46,068 bases of DNA. Source: Methanomicrobia archaeon (GTDB lineage Archaea > Halobacteriota > Bog-38 > Methanoflorentales > Methanoflorentaceae). Positions within the stretch are counted from its first letter, which is position 1, and each line of letters opens with the position of its first letter. Of this stretch, positions 17,243 to 26,029 are shown in pieces. The notes beneath the pieces were generated by a model. The model was not told the origin of the DNA. It saw only the letters and a list, made by a program, of their open reading frames with translations, and did not search any database. A program made the position numbers and the translations under genes. Where the stretch lies: the NCBI GenBank assembly GCA_015660915.1, contig JACTTZ010000015.1:1-46068 (forward strand), written 5' to 3'.

Positions 17243-18190
17243 TTAATAGCCGATTATAGCATGTTCCCCTTCTTTTAATAAGTACTTGTAGGCGCCTATC
17301 GCAGCCTTAGCGCCCTCACCCGCCGCGACGATGATCTGTTTCTCGGGAACGGTGGTAACGTCGCCTGCTGCGAAAATACCGGGAAGACTCGTCGAACAAT
17401 CGCAGCCGACGACAATTTCGTTGTTTTTGTTGAGTAAGACTACGTCTTTTACAATGTCCGAATTTGGGATGAGGCCGATCTCGATGAAAATGCCCGCGAC
17501 CGGAATGGTGACTGATGAGCCGTCAGAGAGGTTGCGGAGCACTGCTGCGTTCAGCGCGTCGTCTCCCGTCACTTCAATGAGCTCGTAGCCGAAAAGGCGT
17601 TCGATGTTTGGGGCGTCGCGAATCTTCTCCAAATATACTTCATCTGCCTTCCAAGGGCTCCTGTTGACGAGATAGACCTTACGTGCAATGCTCATTAACT
17701 CATAAGCAGCAGTGATCGCTGAGTTCCCGCCGCCTAGAACTGCGACATCCATGTCCATAAAGAGCGGCGCGTCGCATGTGGCACAGTAGCTGACTCCGCG
17801 TCCGATCAATCTGTCCACGCCTTTTGCATTGAGCGTTCTGGACCTTTTTCCCGTAGCAATAATAACGGTCTTACCCCGATACTCTTCGCCCTTCTCGGTG
17901 CGCGCTGTAAACGCCTCACTCTCTTTTTCTACGCTTTTTACTTCTGTAAATGCTTTTTTTATGTTGTACTTTTCGACTTGCTTTTCGAAGCGATCCATGA
18001 GATCTTGGCCTGATATGAACTGATAGCCCATGTAGTTCTCGACGTCGAGGCTGTAAAGTGCCTGACCGCCGATATTCTGCGTAATGAGTAGCACATCTAA
18101 CATCTTTCTCGCTGCATAGACTGCCGCTGTCAGTCCCGCTGGTCCGCCACCGACGATGATCACATCATATAGCGTAGGATTCTCGCCCAT
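17243..18190 (-). CDS. Thioredoxin-reductase-like flavoprotein
   Basis: About 315 residues from ATG 18190; TTG 18220 would add ten. The FAD site is VIIVGGGPAGLTAAVYA, the redox-active disulfide is CATC (about 136-139), the second nucleotide site is VLGGGNSAITAAYEL, and the FAD-ribityl motif is IFAAGDVTTVP. The NADPH-phosphate motif HRRxxxR of standard enzymes is replaced by NRSPWKADE, so NADPH is unlikely to be the donor. Methanogens have an F420H2-dependent enzyme of this family (DFTR), which is a good candidate identity. It has its own TATA box and leads into the polyferredoxin gene. Confidence 0.88.
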   Translation of the reverse strand: MGENPTLYDVIIVGGGPAGLTAAVYAARKMLDVLLITQNIGGQALYSLDVENYMGYQFISGQDLMDRFEKQVEKYNIKKAFTEVKSVEKESEAFTARTEKGEEYRGKTVIIATGKRSRTLNAKGVDRLIGRGVSYCATCDAPLFMDMDVAVLGGGNSAITAAYELMSIARKVYLVNRSPWKADEVYLEKIRDAPNIERLFGYELIEVTGDDALNAAVLRNLSDGSSVTIPVAGIFIEIGLIPNSDIVKDVVLLNKNNEIVVGCDCSTSLPGIFAAGDVTTVPEKQIIVAAGEGAKAAIGAYKYLLKEGEHAIIGY

Positions 18191-18221
18191 GTTACGCTCG
18201 CATGTGAGATTCACACGCAAG

Positions 18222-18230
18222 TTTTAAAAA
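18222..18230 (-). promoter_or_regulatory. TATA box of the TrxR/ferredoxin unit
   Basis: TTTTTAAAA on the minus strand is centred about 36 bp before ATG 18190, predicting a leader of about 10 to 14 bases. With the T-run at 18252-18266 it separates this unit from the hydrogenase operon. Confidence 0.55.
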
Positions 18231-18251
18231 TGTTGCTTGCGTCGCTTGATG

Positions 18252-18266
18252 AATAAAAAAAGAGTC
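18252..18266 (-). terminator. T-run terminator after the hydrogenase operon
   Basis: On the minus strand a run of seven T lies about 50 bp past the stop of the NuoI-like gene and just before the TATA box of the TrxR gene. Confidence 0.5.
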
Positions 18267-18312
18267 AGCGGTTTTGAGCAGTGAAGATGCCAGCGTGCCT
18301 ATGAACGTCTTT

Positions 18313-18801
18313 TCACTCGTTAGTTGAACCACTTTCATTATCTGTAGGAAGTGTTGGCTTGGCGTTAGGTATGGGCGCTGATTCTCGATGCTCGCTTGCC
18401 ACGGTGTTGGACTCTTGTCTCTCTTTTAGCTTTGGCCGACGCTTTATCTCGCGTTCGCTCATCGTATCTCGGGAGAGTCTGTCGGTAACTGTTGTGTCCC
18501 AGATTTTGCTCATAGTAATGGCGGAAACCGGACAAATCATCGCGCACTCGCTGCAAAATACACAATGTCCTACGAATATGCGCACACTTTTCTCAGAGGC
18601 ACTCGTTCGCAGTGCGATAGCCCCAGCAGGGCAGACTTTTCCACAGCGGCCGCACAAAACACATTTTTCCGGATCTATCAGAGGCACGCCGCGGTAGGTT
18701 GACGACACCTCGACCTCTGCGGGGCCCTTGACGGTTGACGTTTTTCCCGTTAACCCGACCAAGAACGACCGTATCAGGTCGTTAAGAAATCCTGATGTCA
18801 T
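18313..18801 (-). CDS. Group 4 hydrogenase ferredoxin-like subunit (NuoI/HyfH-like)
   Basis: 162 residues, with two 4Fe-4S motifs: C47/50/53/57 and C80/83/86/90. The flanking residues (DPEKCVLCGRCGKVCPAGAI, VFCSECAMICPVSAI) are those of NuoI, HyfH and EchF, which carry electrons between the NuoB-like subunit and soluble ferredoxin. The polar C-terminal tail of about 60 residues is longer than in most relatives and has no visible motif. It is the last gene of the operon; its ATG lies immediately around the stop of the NuoH-like gene. Confidence 0.9.
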   Translation of the reverse strand: MTSGFLNDLIRSFLVGLTGKTSTVKGPAEVEVSSTYRGVPLIDPEKCVLCGRCGKVCPAGAIALRTSASEKSVRIFVGHCVFCSECAMICPVSAITMSKIWDTTVTDRLSRDTMSEREIKRRPKLKERQESNTVASEHRESAPIPNAKPTLPTDNESGSTNE

Positions 18802-18802
18802 T

Positions 18803-19738
18803 TTACAGTCCCGCCCATCCGAAAAGGAAGTGCATGTACCGTACGCCTGCTAGATACAAGACAAGATCTATAATCGCCAGCATTGTCGGGACGGTCCAGT
18901 AATACTTGAGCACTCGGGTGACCCTGGTCCTCCCGGACGTCGCCTGCCAAAACGCTATGAATGCGCTTACGAGCAACACTATAATCGCGAATTGGATGAC
19001 AAAATTGACCGCAGGCTGGAAGTGGTATATCGCCGTCCCGAAGAACACCGCGGCGATGAGTGATGCATAGAGAAAAATCTTGAGCCACTGCCCTAGCTGT
19101 AAAAGGGCGAGATTTGGCCCCGAGTATTCAACGTAGGGGCCGGAAACGATCTCCGTCGGGGCTTCGGCAATGTCAAAAGGCTGAACCGCCGCCGCGGCAG
19201 GCAACGTCCATATTGCAGCAATCGCCGCGAGTGGCAGGACGCTTATCCACGCTGTTGCCGATATGGTATTGAGCTGGAACGAGCCTGCTGCAAGAGCTAC
19301 CGTCACCATGGCGACGATGAACGGAGTCTCGTAGGCAATAAGGAGTGCAACCTCGCGTGCAGCGCCGATAGCGCCATACGGGCTTCCGCTGGCCGAACCG
19401 CCGAGGATCAGTGCAATCGGTGGTATCGCAAGGAGGTAGATCACCACTATAAGATCGCCTACGCTTACAGCCGACGTGGAGGCAGCTAAAGGTATGATCA
19501 ATGCCGCCACGAGCATTGAAGCGACGCTGAGGATCGGTGCGAGGTTGAATAGCAGCGGACTTGTCACGTTCGGCGTTAAGCTCTCTTTACTCATCAGTTT
19601 GAAGAAGTCGTAAAACGCCTGAAAGATGCTTGGGCCCTTCCGAAACTGGCTGTGCGCCACGACGATACGGCGAATGCCTTGCAGCAGCAGCGCGGCGACA
19701 AAGGCATAGACAAGTGCGACCACTATCGAAGCGATCAT
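18803..19738 (-). CDS. Group 4 hydrogenase membrane subunit (NuoH/HyfC-like)
   Basis: About 311 residues from ATG 19738, with eight or so membrane helices. QFRKGPSIFQAFYDFFKLMSKE after helix 1 and PFDIAEAPTEIVSGPYVEYSG in the middle are diagnostic of the NuoH family, which connects the peripheral hydrogenase arm to the ion-pumping arm. The ATG overlaps the TGA of the large-subunit gene (TGATG). A longer frame back to 19828 exists, but its extra residues are the shadow of the upstream gene. Confidence 0.92.
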   Translation of the reverse strand: MIASIVVALVYAFVAALLLQGIRRIVVAHSQFRKGPSIFQAFYDFFKLMSKESLTPNVTSPLLFNLAPILSVASMLVAALIIPLAASTSAVSVGDLIVVIYLLAIPPIALILGGSASGSPYGAIGAAREVALLIAYETPFIVAMVTVALAAGSFQLNTISATAWISVLPLAAIAAIWTLPAAAAVQPFDIAEAPTEIVSGPYVEYSGPNLALLQLGQWLKIFLYASLIAAVFFGTAIYHFQPAVNFVIQFAIIVLLVSAFIAFWQATSGRTRVTRVLKYYWTVPTMLAIIDLVLYLAGVRYMHFLFGWAGL

Positions 19739-20907
19739 CAAATCCTCCCCGTCTTCAATTCGCGTGCGCTCACAATTTTGCGCTTCCCGTCTTTTATCAC
19801 GGTCATTCGATCGGTGCAGCTGAAGCATGGATCGATTGATGCGGCTATAATGGGTATATCAGCTATCTGGCAGCCGAGGAACTTTGGCACGTAGGAGGGG
19901 ATATTTGCGAGCGTTGGGGACCTGATTTTTATTCGCTCGAAGAATCTCGTGCCATTCGTCTCGGTGTAATGGATCAACTCACCACGAGGGGCCTCAGTGC
20001 GACCCACGCTCCTTCCCGGCGGAATCTCGTCATACTCGACCTGGATCGGCCCCTCAGGTAGATTCGCGAAAAGCTCCTTGGTGAGCCAAATGGACTGTTT
20101 AATCTCTGCTAGGCGCACGAGTGCCTGAGCAACGACGTCTCCGTCTTTTGCTGTCTGCGGCTCGAGATCGAAATCGCCGTACGCTGCGTACTTGCACATA
20201 ACGCGTGTATCTTCAGGCACGCCGCTCGCTCGTGCGTTCGGTCCGACTGCTCCAAGACGGACTGCATCCTCTCTGCTCAGGCTGCCAACGCCCTTCCCTC
20301 GTTCGGCGATGTTGCTGTCCTTTAGAACTGCTTTAGTGATTTTGTCGGCGGCAGTGTCGAGATATGTTAGGACGCTCATGGCGGACTTCGCTTGCTCTTC
20401 GGCGATGTTCCACTTGACTCCGCCAATTCTGTTGCATCCGTGCATGATCCTGTTGCCACTCAACATTTCGAAAAGATCCATAACCTTCTCTCGTTCGCGC
20501 CAGGTGTACATGAATAGGGTGTGATATCCGATTTCTTCGCCTGCAATCCCCGCCCACAGCATGTGCGAGTGAATCCGTTCGAGCTCTGCGTAAATCGTCC
20601 TGATGTACTTTGCCCGCTCCGGTACCTCGATGTCCGCTATATCTTCAACCCGTTCGACGTGGTTTAGGGGGTGCGTGTGTGAACAGATGCCGCAGATGCG
20701 CTCTACGAGATAGACGACCTTAGAAAATGGCCGTTCTTGGCAGAGACGTTCGATGCTGCGGTGGTTGTACCCGATTTCGTAGTCAACGTTGACGACCTTC
20801 TCGCCCTCGACTTCAAACAGGAATCGTGCAGGTTCCTCCAAAGCGGGATGGCTCGGCCCGATCGGGACCTTCAAGTTGGCAAAGCCGCGCTCGTTGACGT
20901 CTGCCAC
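19738..20907 (-). CDS. Group 4 [NiFe]-hydrogenase large subunit (NuoD/HycE-like)
   Basis: 389 residues. Both nickel-ligand motifs are intact: RICGICSHTH (C72, C75) near the N-terminus and DPCFSCTDR (C361, C364) 31 residues from the end. Respiratory complex I NuoD lacks these Cys, so this is a true group 4 (energy-converting) hydrogenase catalytic subunit that interconverts H2 with protons and electrons. NHRSIERLCQERPFSK and AELERIHSHMLWAG are further family marks. NuoC-like and NuoB-like genes lie immediately upstream and NuoH-like overlaps downstream. Maturation genes are not in the window. Confidence 0.95.
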   Translation of the reverse strand: MADVNERGFANLKVPIGPSHPALEEPARFLFEVEGEKVVNVDYEIGYNHRSIERLCQERPFSKVVYLVERICGICSHTHPLNHVERVEDIADIEVPERAKYIRTIYAELERIHSHMLWAGIAGEEIGYHTLFMYTWREREKVMDLFEMLSGNRIMHGCNRIGGVKWNIAEEQAKSAMSVLTYLDTAADKITKAVLKDSNIAERGKGVGSLSREDAVRLGAVGPNARASGVPEDTRVMCKYAAYGDFDLEPQTAKDGDVVAQALVRLAEIKQSIWLTKELFANLPEGPIQVEYDEIPPGRSVGRTEAPRGELIHYTETNGTRFFERIKIRSPTLANIPSYVPKFLGCQIADIPIIAASIDPCFSCTDRMTVIKDGKRKIVSARELKTGRI

Positions 20908-20909
20908 CG

Positions 20910-21308
20910 TTACACCCTCCTGAGCGGTGGCGTCGGATCGGTGTATTTCGGAGGCAGTTCGAGCGGCCTTGAATCAGGAATTCCGAGCACGTTTATGCCA
21001 AGTAAACCGATGAGCTCTCGTTCGTACAACAACGCGTTGACAAACTGCTCAGTAATTGTTGGAATGTCTGGCTTGTCATAAGGGAGCTCTACGATGATGG
21101 TGTGTAGTTCCCCCCAAATCGCAAAGTGGTATAGCACTTCGAGGTGTTCCCGGGCATCCTTGCCTGTAATGGTACTTAGCCGTGCTCCCTCCTCCTTGAG
21201 AAATGAGAGCGCGGCATCGAGATTGTCGAGTGTGATGCGGTAGTACGAGTTCAAGCCCTTATGATTTGCTTCCAGTGTTGGCACTGCGTCTTCAAACGAT
21301 CGCTTCAT
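20910..21308 (-). CDS. Group 4 hydrogenase 30-kDa-like subunit (NuoC-like)
   Basis: 132 residues. The central NSYYRITLDNLDAALSFLKEEGARLSTITG and the C-terminal ELIGLLGINVLGIPDSRPLELPPKY match NuoC and the N-terminal domain of HycE/HyfG; in canonical Hyc/Hyf this is fused to the large subunit, here it is separate. Its ATG overlaps the stop of the NuoB-like gene and its stop is two bases before the large-subunit start. It helps assemble the peripheral arm. Confidence 0.85.
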   Translation of the reverse strand: MKRSFEDAVPTLEANHKGLNSYYRITLDNLDAALSFLKEEGARLSTITGKDAREHLEVLYHFAIWGELHTIIVELPYDKPDIPTITEQFVNALLYERELIGLLGINVLGIPDSRPLELPPKYTDPTPPLRRV

Positions 21309-21826
21309 TCTTCCGCCCCGGGAACGTTGTCTGACGACTGAAACTTCAGATCCACGGTCGTTTCCTTTGACATCGCCTCGTCAAATCGCGCCGTACGCCG
21401 ACCTCCCTTACCTTTTCGCCTCGAATCGAGCATTTTTGCTGCCTTTAGAATGCCTGACACGATGTTCAGCGGCCTTGGAGGACATCCCATAACGTAGACG
21501 TCGACGGGGATGACAGTGTCTAGCGGCCCCGTCAACGAATATCCGCCGTCAAAAATGCCGTTTGACGTGGGACAGCTGCCCACGGCAACAACGGCTTTGG
21601 GATTCGGAATCTGCTCATAGATCATCGTCAAGCGATCTTCCATACGCTTTGTGACCGGGCCCGTTACCACGAGTACATCCGCGTGCCGTGGAGACCCCAC
21701 GCGCAGAACGCCGTAGCGTTCCGCACTATATCGCGGACTTTGAATCGCGAGCACCTCTATGTCGCATCCGTTGCACGACCCGGTGTTTATAAAGTAGACC
21801 CACGGGGATCTTGCTCGAAACATCAT
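21305..21826 (-). CDS. Group 4 hydrogenase small subunit (NuoB/HyfI-like)
   Basis: About 173 residues from ATG 21826, which overlaps the TAA of the NuoN-like gene (TAATG). The four proximal-cluster Cys are present: GSCNGC (C18, C21), VGSCPTSNG (C85) and GCPPRP (C115). This subunit passes electrons from the Ni-Fe site to the ferredoxin-like subunit. The last 50 residues are polar and basic, longer than usual. The open frame extends 26 codons upstream inside the neighbouring gene; that part is not family-like. Confidence 0.92.
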   Translation of the reverse strand: MMFRARSPWVYFINTGSCNGCDIEVLAIQSPRYSAERYGVLRVGSPRHADVLVVTGPVTKRMEDRLTMIYEQIPNPKAVVAVGSCPTSNGIFDGGYSLTGPLDTVIPVDVYVMGCPPRPLNIVSGILKAAKMLDSRRKGKGGRRTARFDEAMSKETTVDLKFQSSDNVPGAEE

Positions 21827-23232
21827 TATCCTCCCAGTATCGCTAGCGACAGCTTGTTGATTTGATCTATGATGGCGGTCGGAAATATGCCCATCAGCAC
21901 GCAAAGAACGCTTAAAATAATTATAGGGAGTATTATATAAATAGATAGATGGGATGGCTCAGGTGTTTTCACGTGCTTATCGACCGTGAAGAACACCCGT
22001 TGAAATAGCTTGACGTAGGCAGCGAACATTGGAAACGTAAATACGAGCAACACCGCGGATAAGACGGGATAGTACCCGCCCTTCAGAAAGCCTGCTTGAA
22101 GGATTAAATATTCGCTGACAAAGCCGTTGAGTGGTGGAATCCCGGAAAGCGCAAATGCCCCTATCAGGAACCCTGCTGCCACAATAGGCATCTTCGGAGC
22201 CAAGCCGCTGAGACCGTCGACATTTCGTTGCCTGGTAGCCGCAATAACGGCCCCGACGCAGAGGAACAAGAGCGTTTTCATGACCATGTTGTTGATGATT
22301 TGAAAAATACCCCCGGTCAGGGCCGCCGACGACCCTATGCCGACAGCAAACAGTATGACTCCAGCTTGTTCGATAGACGAATAGGCGAGGAACCGCTTCA
22401 AGTCCGTCTGTGTGTACGCCATAAGGGCGCCGACGCCTACGGTAAGCACGGCCGTGACTGAGATGAACAACATCACGACGTCAAGGGCCGGGTGCAGCGC
22501 AAACAAGAGTCGAATCAAGATAAAAGCGGTAGCGGCTTTAACGGTGCCTGCCAAAAACGCGCTCACGGGGGTCGGAGCTTCACTGTACGTGTCAGGAACC
22601 CACGAATGCATCGGAACGACGCCAATTTTCGTGCCCAAGCCTATGAACAAAAAGAGGCTTATGACGAGAATCGCATTGCTCGATATGCTTCCGAAACTCG
22701 CGATATCGAGCGTGCCGTAGTTGACGAACATCAAAATGAGCGCAATCAGCGTAAATGAGGTTCCGACACTGTTCAAAATGATAAACTTGGTCGCTGCCTC
22801 AAACGCCTGTCCTCTTCTATACGTCACTAGGATTGCCGTCGAAAGCGTGCCGATTTCAAGAAAAGCGTAGAGCGAAGCAAGGTTAGTGCTGATGACAGCG
22901 GCCGCTGTTGTGCTAATAACGACCAACAGGAGCGGATAGTAGATACGCCCCGCGTTTTCGATGTAAGCGAGACTGTACCACGTGATGAACGCTCCTACAA
23001 CGATCACCACGTAAGCGATTATCAGGCCCTCTGTTGACAGCCCAATTGTGGTCGCAACTGAATCGAGGCCGGCAGTTGTGCCCGTAAGGATAAACGAGTT
23101 TACTGTGAAAAAGAGGGCGCTCAATGTCATTCCAGTGACGGCCGCATATGCGGCCGCTTTCGCGTTACGGCCAAAAAGCGCGCATATTGCCGCAGCGATC
23201 AATGGAATGATCAGTATGTACACGACATACAT
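21826..23232 (-). CDS. Ion-translocating antiporter-like subunit (NuoN/HyfF-like)
   Basis: 468 residues, about 14 membrane helices. GLGTKIGVVPMHSWVPDTYSEAPTPVSAFLAG (residues about 205-236) holds the Lys and the conserved His-Ser-Trp-x-Pro-Asp loop of Mrp/NuoLMN antiporters, with YSSIEQAGVI and SGIPPLNGFVSEY downstream. It should move protons or sodium ions as electrons flow through the hydrogenase. It ends in an overlap with the NuoB-like gene and starts 12 bp after the HyfE-like gene. Confidence 0.93.
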   Translation of the reverse strand: MYVVYILIIPLIAAAICALFGRNAKAAAYAAVTGMTLSALFFTVNSFILTGTTAGLDSVATTIGLSTEGLIIAYVVIVVGAFITWYSLAYIENAGRIYYPLLLVVISTTAAAVISTNLASLYAFLEIGTLSTAILVTYRRGQAFEAATKFIILNSVGTSFTLIALILMFVNYGTLDIASFGSISSNAILVISLFLFIGLGTKIGVVPMHSWVPDTYSEAPTPVSAFLAGTVKAATAFILIRLLFALHPALDVVMLFISVTAVLTVGVGALMAYTQTDLKRFLAYSSIEQAGVILFAVGIGSSAALTGGIFQIINNMVMKTLLFLCVGAVIAATRQRNVDGLSGLAPKMPIVAAGFLIGAFALSGIPPLNGFVSEYLILQAGFLKGGYYPVLSAVLLVFTFPMFAAYVKLFQRVFFTVDKHVKTPEPSHLSIYIILPIIILSVLCVLMGIFPTAIIDQINKLSLAILGG

Positions 23233-23244
23233 TGAGCTTCTCCG

Positions 23245-23844
23245 CTATCCGCGCAGTTGTGTCATCTGGCTGCTGTCAATAGTGCCATATTCAGCGAAAT
23301 CCTTCACCGCTATGAAGGCTACCGTGAACGTGATGAGCACCACGAACACCTCGGTAACTATAGTAAGCAGGGCGGTGCTCTCTCCCCAAGCGAGAAGAAG
23401 CGTTCCAATGTTCTCAAGGATAAGGATGCCGAGCAAAAGCTTCACAACGCTCGTTTGAGTGACAATGATGAGGAAGGCGATGCCAAAGAGCGCTATGAGG
23501 AAGTAGGTTTCAGTGGTTCGCCCTTCGGGAAACTGGGATCGCACTGAAAAAGCCACGGCGTACGAAAGCACCAACGTGAGCAGCGCAGCAAAAATTAGGG
23601 GGAGTACGCCAAATTGGCGCCGGGGCTGCTTCGTGCGAGCGATGGCCAGTAGGATTATGATGGGCGAGACGATCCCGAGAGTCGCTTTTGCGAGTGCTCC
23701 GGTCAAATCGTTTTCGATCAGCAAGAATGCAGCGATGGTCAAGTTCAGAGCGAGAAGCGCGAGCGTCGAACGCTTATCATTTAAGATCACGATCAGAACG
23801 GCGAGTCCCACCCAAGCGATACCAAACAGCAATACGGTCTCCAT
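23245..23844 (-). CDS. Membrane subunit of hydrogenase (HyfE-like)
   Basis: 199 residues with six to seven helices. The last third (TSVVKLLLGILILENIGTLL, then TVAFIAVKDFAEYGTIDS) resembles NuoK and the C-terminal part of HyfE, while the first half supplies three extra helices, as in HyfE. Its ATG overlaps the last codons of the NuoL-like gene. It is probably part of the ion channel region linking NuoN-like and NuoH-like subunits. Stop is TAG. Confidence 0.8.
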   Translation of the reverse strand: METVLLFGIAWVGLAVLIVILNDKRSTLALLALNLTIAAFLLIENDLTGALAKATLGIVSPIIILLAIARTKQPRRQFGVLPLIFAALLTLVLSYAVAFSVRSQFPEGRTTETYFLIALFGIAFLIIVTQTSVVKLLLGILILENIGTLLLAWGESTALLTIVTEVFVVLITFTVAFIAVKDFAEYGTIDSSQMTQLRG

Positions 23845-25724
23845 TACGCCCCCCTAAAAGCCAGAAAGACCGCTCCTGCGAGGAGCAGCCAAATGAACAT
23901 CCACGCGGCGTACCTAATAACGCTTCCGTTCTGTGTCCTGAGCAACCTTCTCGACAGCGAGTTCACCCCAGATCCGATCCCATCGTAAACATAGTCAGAG
24001 TTAAGCCATCGCAGTCGTTCGAACGGTTGCGTCACTTGGTAGAGAAAGTGCCTTCCAGATGAATACACGTACCCTTCAGGAAGTTCGTACCCCGATCCGA
24101 AAAGCTGTCTGGACGTTGGTAGGCTTTCACGAGGGCGTCGCGTTAGGAATTCATTAAGTATGAGACCGATTAGTATGGCCGTTAAGAGCAAGATAGCGGC
24201 TAGGGTGGGGGCAAAACTGGATACGCCTGGTATTTCAATACTGGAGAGAACAATGGCGGACTGCGTCGTGACGGGGCCAGCGTACGGAACTTGTGTTATG
24301 AGCGCGAGAGGATACTGAGCGAAGATTCCCAAAGCGACGCACCCTGCTGCAAGGATAGCCTGGGGTACCCACATAGTACGGGGTGCTTCGTGCACGCGTT
24401 CCAAGTCGGCTGGCAGCTGACCATAGAATACACTGATAGCCGCACGAAAGATATAGGCCGCGGAGAGCACGCTTCCTAGTAGCATGACGATCACGAAGAC
24501 TTGTAAGCCCGCTGTCGTCGGGGCGATACTGCTCGAGTAAATGAGCCACTTGCTCACAAAGCCAATAAGAGGCGGGACGGCTGCAAGTGCCAAAGCGGCA
24601 ATGGTGAATGAAGCAGCGGTATAGGGCATTTTCCTTGACAACCCGCCGAGCTTGTTAAGATCCATGGTGTTCGCCATGCGCTCAACTGCCCCCGCCCCCA
24701 TAAACAAGCAGGACTTAAAGAACGCGTGCGCCAGGAACATCATTAATCCTGCGACGAGTCCTATCGGTCCAAAGCTGAAAGCAAGGAACATGAATCCGAG
24801 GTTTGCGATGGTGCTCCACACAAGCACCTCTTTGAGATAGTTAGCGCGCATGGCGAACATGGAAGTTAAGATCAAAGTGAATCCGCCGATGATTGCGAGC
24901 ACCCATGGCCACGCGCCGGTAAACAAAGGAAACAGTCGTGCTGCGAGCCACACCCCGGCGGCTACCATTGCTGCACTGTGGAGCAACACAGCGTGGGGCG
25001 TGGGGCCCTGCATGGCGCTGGGCAACCACGAAAAGAACGGCGTTTGTGCAGATTTGGAGAAAATACCGATGAGGGCAAGGACGAGCAACGTGTTCATCTG
25101 CCAAGCAGCCGGCGTCGATGTCAACAAGGCGTTGATATTAACGCTGCCCGTCCACGCGTAGGCGCCGATAGCAAACAGCAATAGCGCCTCTCCCGGTATG
25201 TGGGTGAAGAAAAAGACCTTTTTTGCACCCGCGTTCCTCTCGGGCTCAGTAAACCAGAATCCGACCAAGAGGAACGAGCAGATACCAACGATCTCCCAGC
25301 CGATGTAGAGCACGACCAGATTGGCGGCGTTAACCAACATCAGCATGCCCCCGGTGAAAAACAACATACTGAAGTAGAATCGCCCTTTTCCAATCTGATT
25401 GTGCATGTAGCCGTTTGAATACCACACGGTGAGGCAAGATACGAGCGCAACTGCGAGAGAGAACAGAAGACCAAGCGCGTCGAAGTAAAATGAGAAGATC
25501 TGTACTTGGTTCACGAGCACGTTTGGCACTGCTGCAGTCACGATCCCGGTGTACGACATGGCAAGGATTCCAGCAAACACGAGGGTAACCAGTGCAATTA
25601 TTGTCGATATGTAGTCCAGTGCTTTTGAGTTCGTGAAGCTGCCGAGAATAAGTGGCACGACTGAAAGAACTGTGGGAGTAAATATTAGAGCAAGCAGAAG
25701 GTACGACGCTGATAAACCATCCAT
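23844..25724 (-). CDS. Ion-translocating antiporter-like subunit (NuoL/HyfB-like)
   Basis: 626 residues, about 15 helices. WEIVGICSFLLVGFWF, the antiporter loop SKSAQTPFFSWLPSAMQGPTPHAVLLHSAAMVAAGVW (residues about 212-250) and PPLIGFVSKWLIY are standard for NuoL, HyfB and MrpA. It lacks the very long lateral helix with a full final anchor seen in complex I, but carries a polar segment and one last helix. It is the first gene of the eight-gene hydrogenase operon, preceded by a TATA box. Confidence 0.93.
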   Translation of the reverse strand: MDGLSASYLLLALIFTPTVLSVVPLILGSFTNSKALDYISTIIALVTLVFAGILAMSYTGIVTAAVPNVLVNQVQIFSFYFDALGLLFSLAVALVSCLTVWYSNGYMHNQIGKGRFYFSMLFFTGGMLMLVNAANLVVLYIGWEIVGICSFLLVGFWFTEPERNAGAKKVFFFTHIPGEALLLFAIGAYAWTGSVNINALLTSTPAAWQMNTLLVLALIGIFSKSAQTPFFSWLPSAMQGPTPHAVLLHSAAMVAAGVWLAARLFPLFTGAWPWVLAIIGGFTLILTSMFAMRANYLKEVLVWSTIANLGFMFLAFSFGPIGLVAGLMMFLAHAFFKSCLFMGAGAVERMANTMDLNKLGGLSRKMPYTAASFTIAALALAAVPPLIGFVSKWLIYSSSIAPTTAGLQVFVIVMLLGSVLSAAYIFRAAISVFYGQLPADLERVHEAPRTMWVPQAILAAGCVALGIFAQYPLALITQVPYAGPVTTQSAIVLSSIEIPGVSSFAPTLAAILLLTAILIGLILNEFLTRRPRESLPTSRQLFGSGYELPEGYVYSSGRHFLYQVTQPFERLRWLNSDYVYDGIGSGVNSLSRRLLRTQNGSVIRYAAWMFIWLLLAGAVFLAFRGA

Positions 25725-25760
25725 ATAATGACTCCGCGCGGGTCGTTTAGACGTGATCGC

Positions 25761-25770
25761 TTATTAAATT
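25761..25770 (-). promoter_or_regulatory. TATA box of the hydrogenase operon
   Basis: On the minus strand the box AATTTAATAA lies about 41 bp before ATG 25724, so transcription is expected near 25739 with a leader of about 15 bases. All eight genes overlap or are closely spaced, so this one promoter could serve them. Confidence 0.55.
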
Positions 25771-25883
25771 GACGCTTTTTTTGCAGACCAGTCTGGCTAG
25801 GTTTTGGACAGGGACGGCAACCTTATTATGGCCAGATCGTGGGCTAAAAGCTTGTAGATGAGCTAACATTATGTCAACAATGG

Positions 25884-25980
25884 TTTTATTTATTTTATGG
25901 GGCCTATTTTAAAATTAAAGACATTTTTATTATTATTAATATTTTTTATAAAAAAAATGAACAAGAAATTTTAAATAGCT
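25884..25980 (+). promoter_or_regulatory. Very A+T-rich upstream region of the surface glycoside-hydrolase-like gene
   Basis: This stretch of nearly 100 bases is almost pure A and T, far from the composition of its surroundings. It holds several possible TATA boxes; ATTTTAAATAG at about 25968-25978 is best placed. It would give a leader of about 25 to 30 bases containing a GAGGTG ribosome site before the TTG start at 26030. The remaining part may be an enhancer-like or bent-DNA element. Confidence 0.5.
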
Positions 25981-26029
25981 GTTCGTCGTGGTACTGGGTT
26001 GTACTGAACTACCGTACCGAGGTGTTTAG

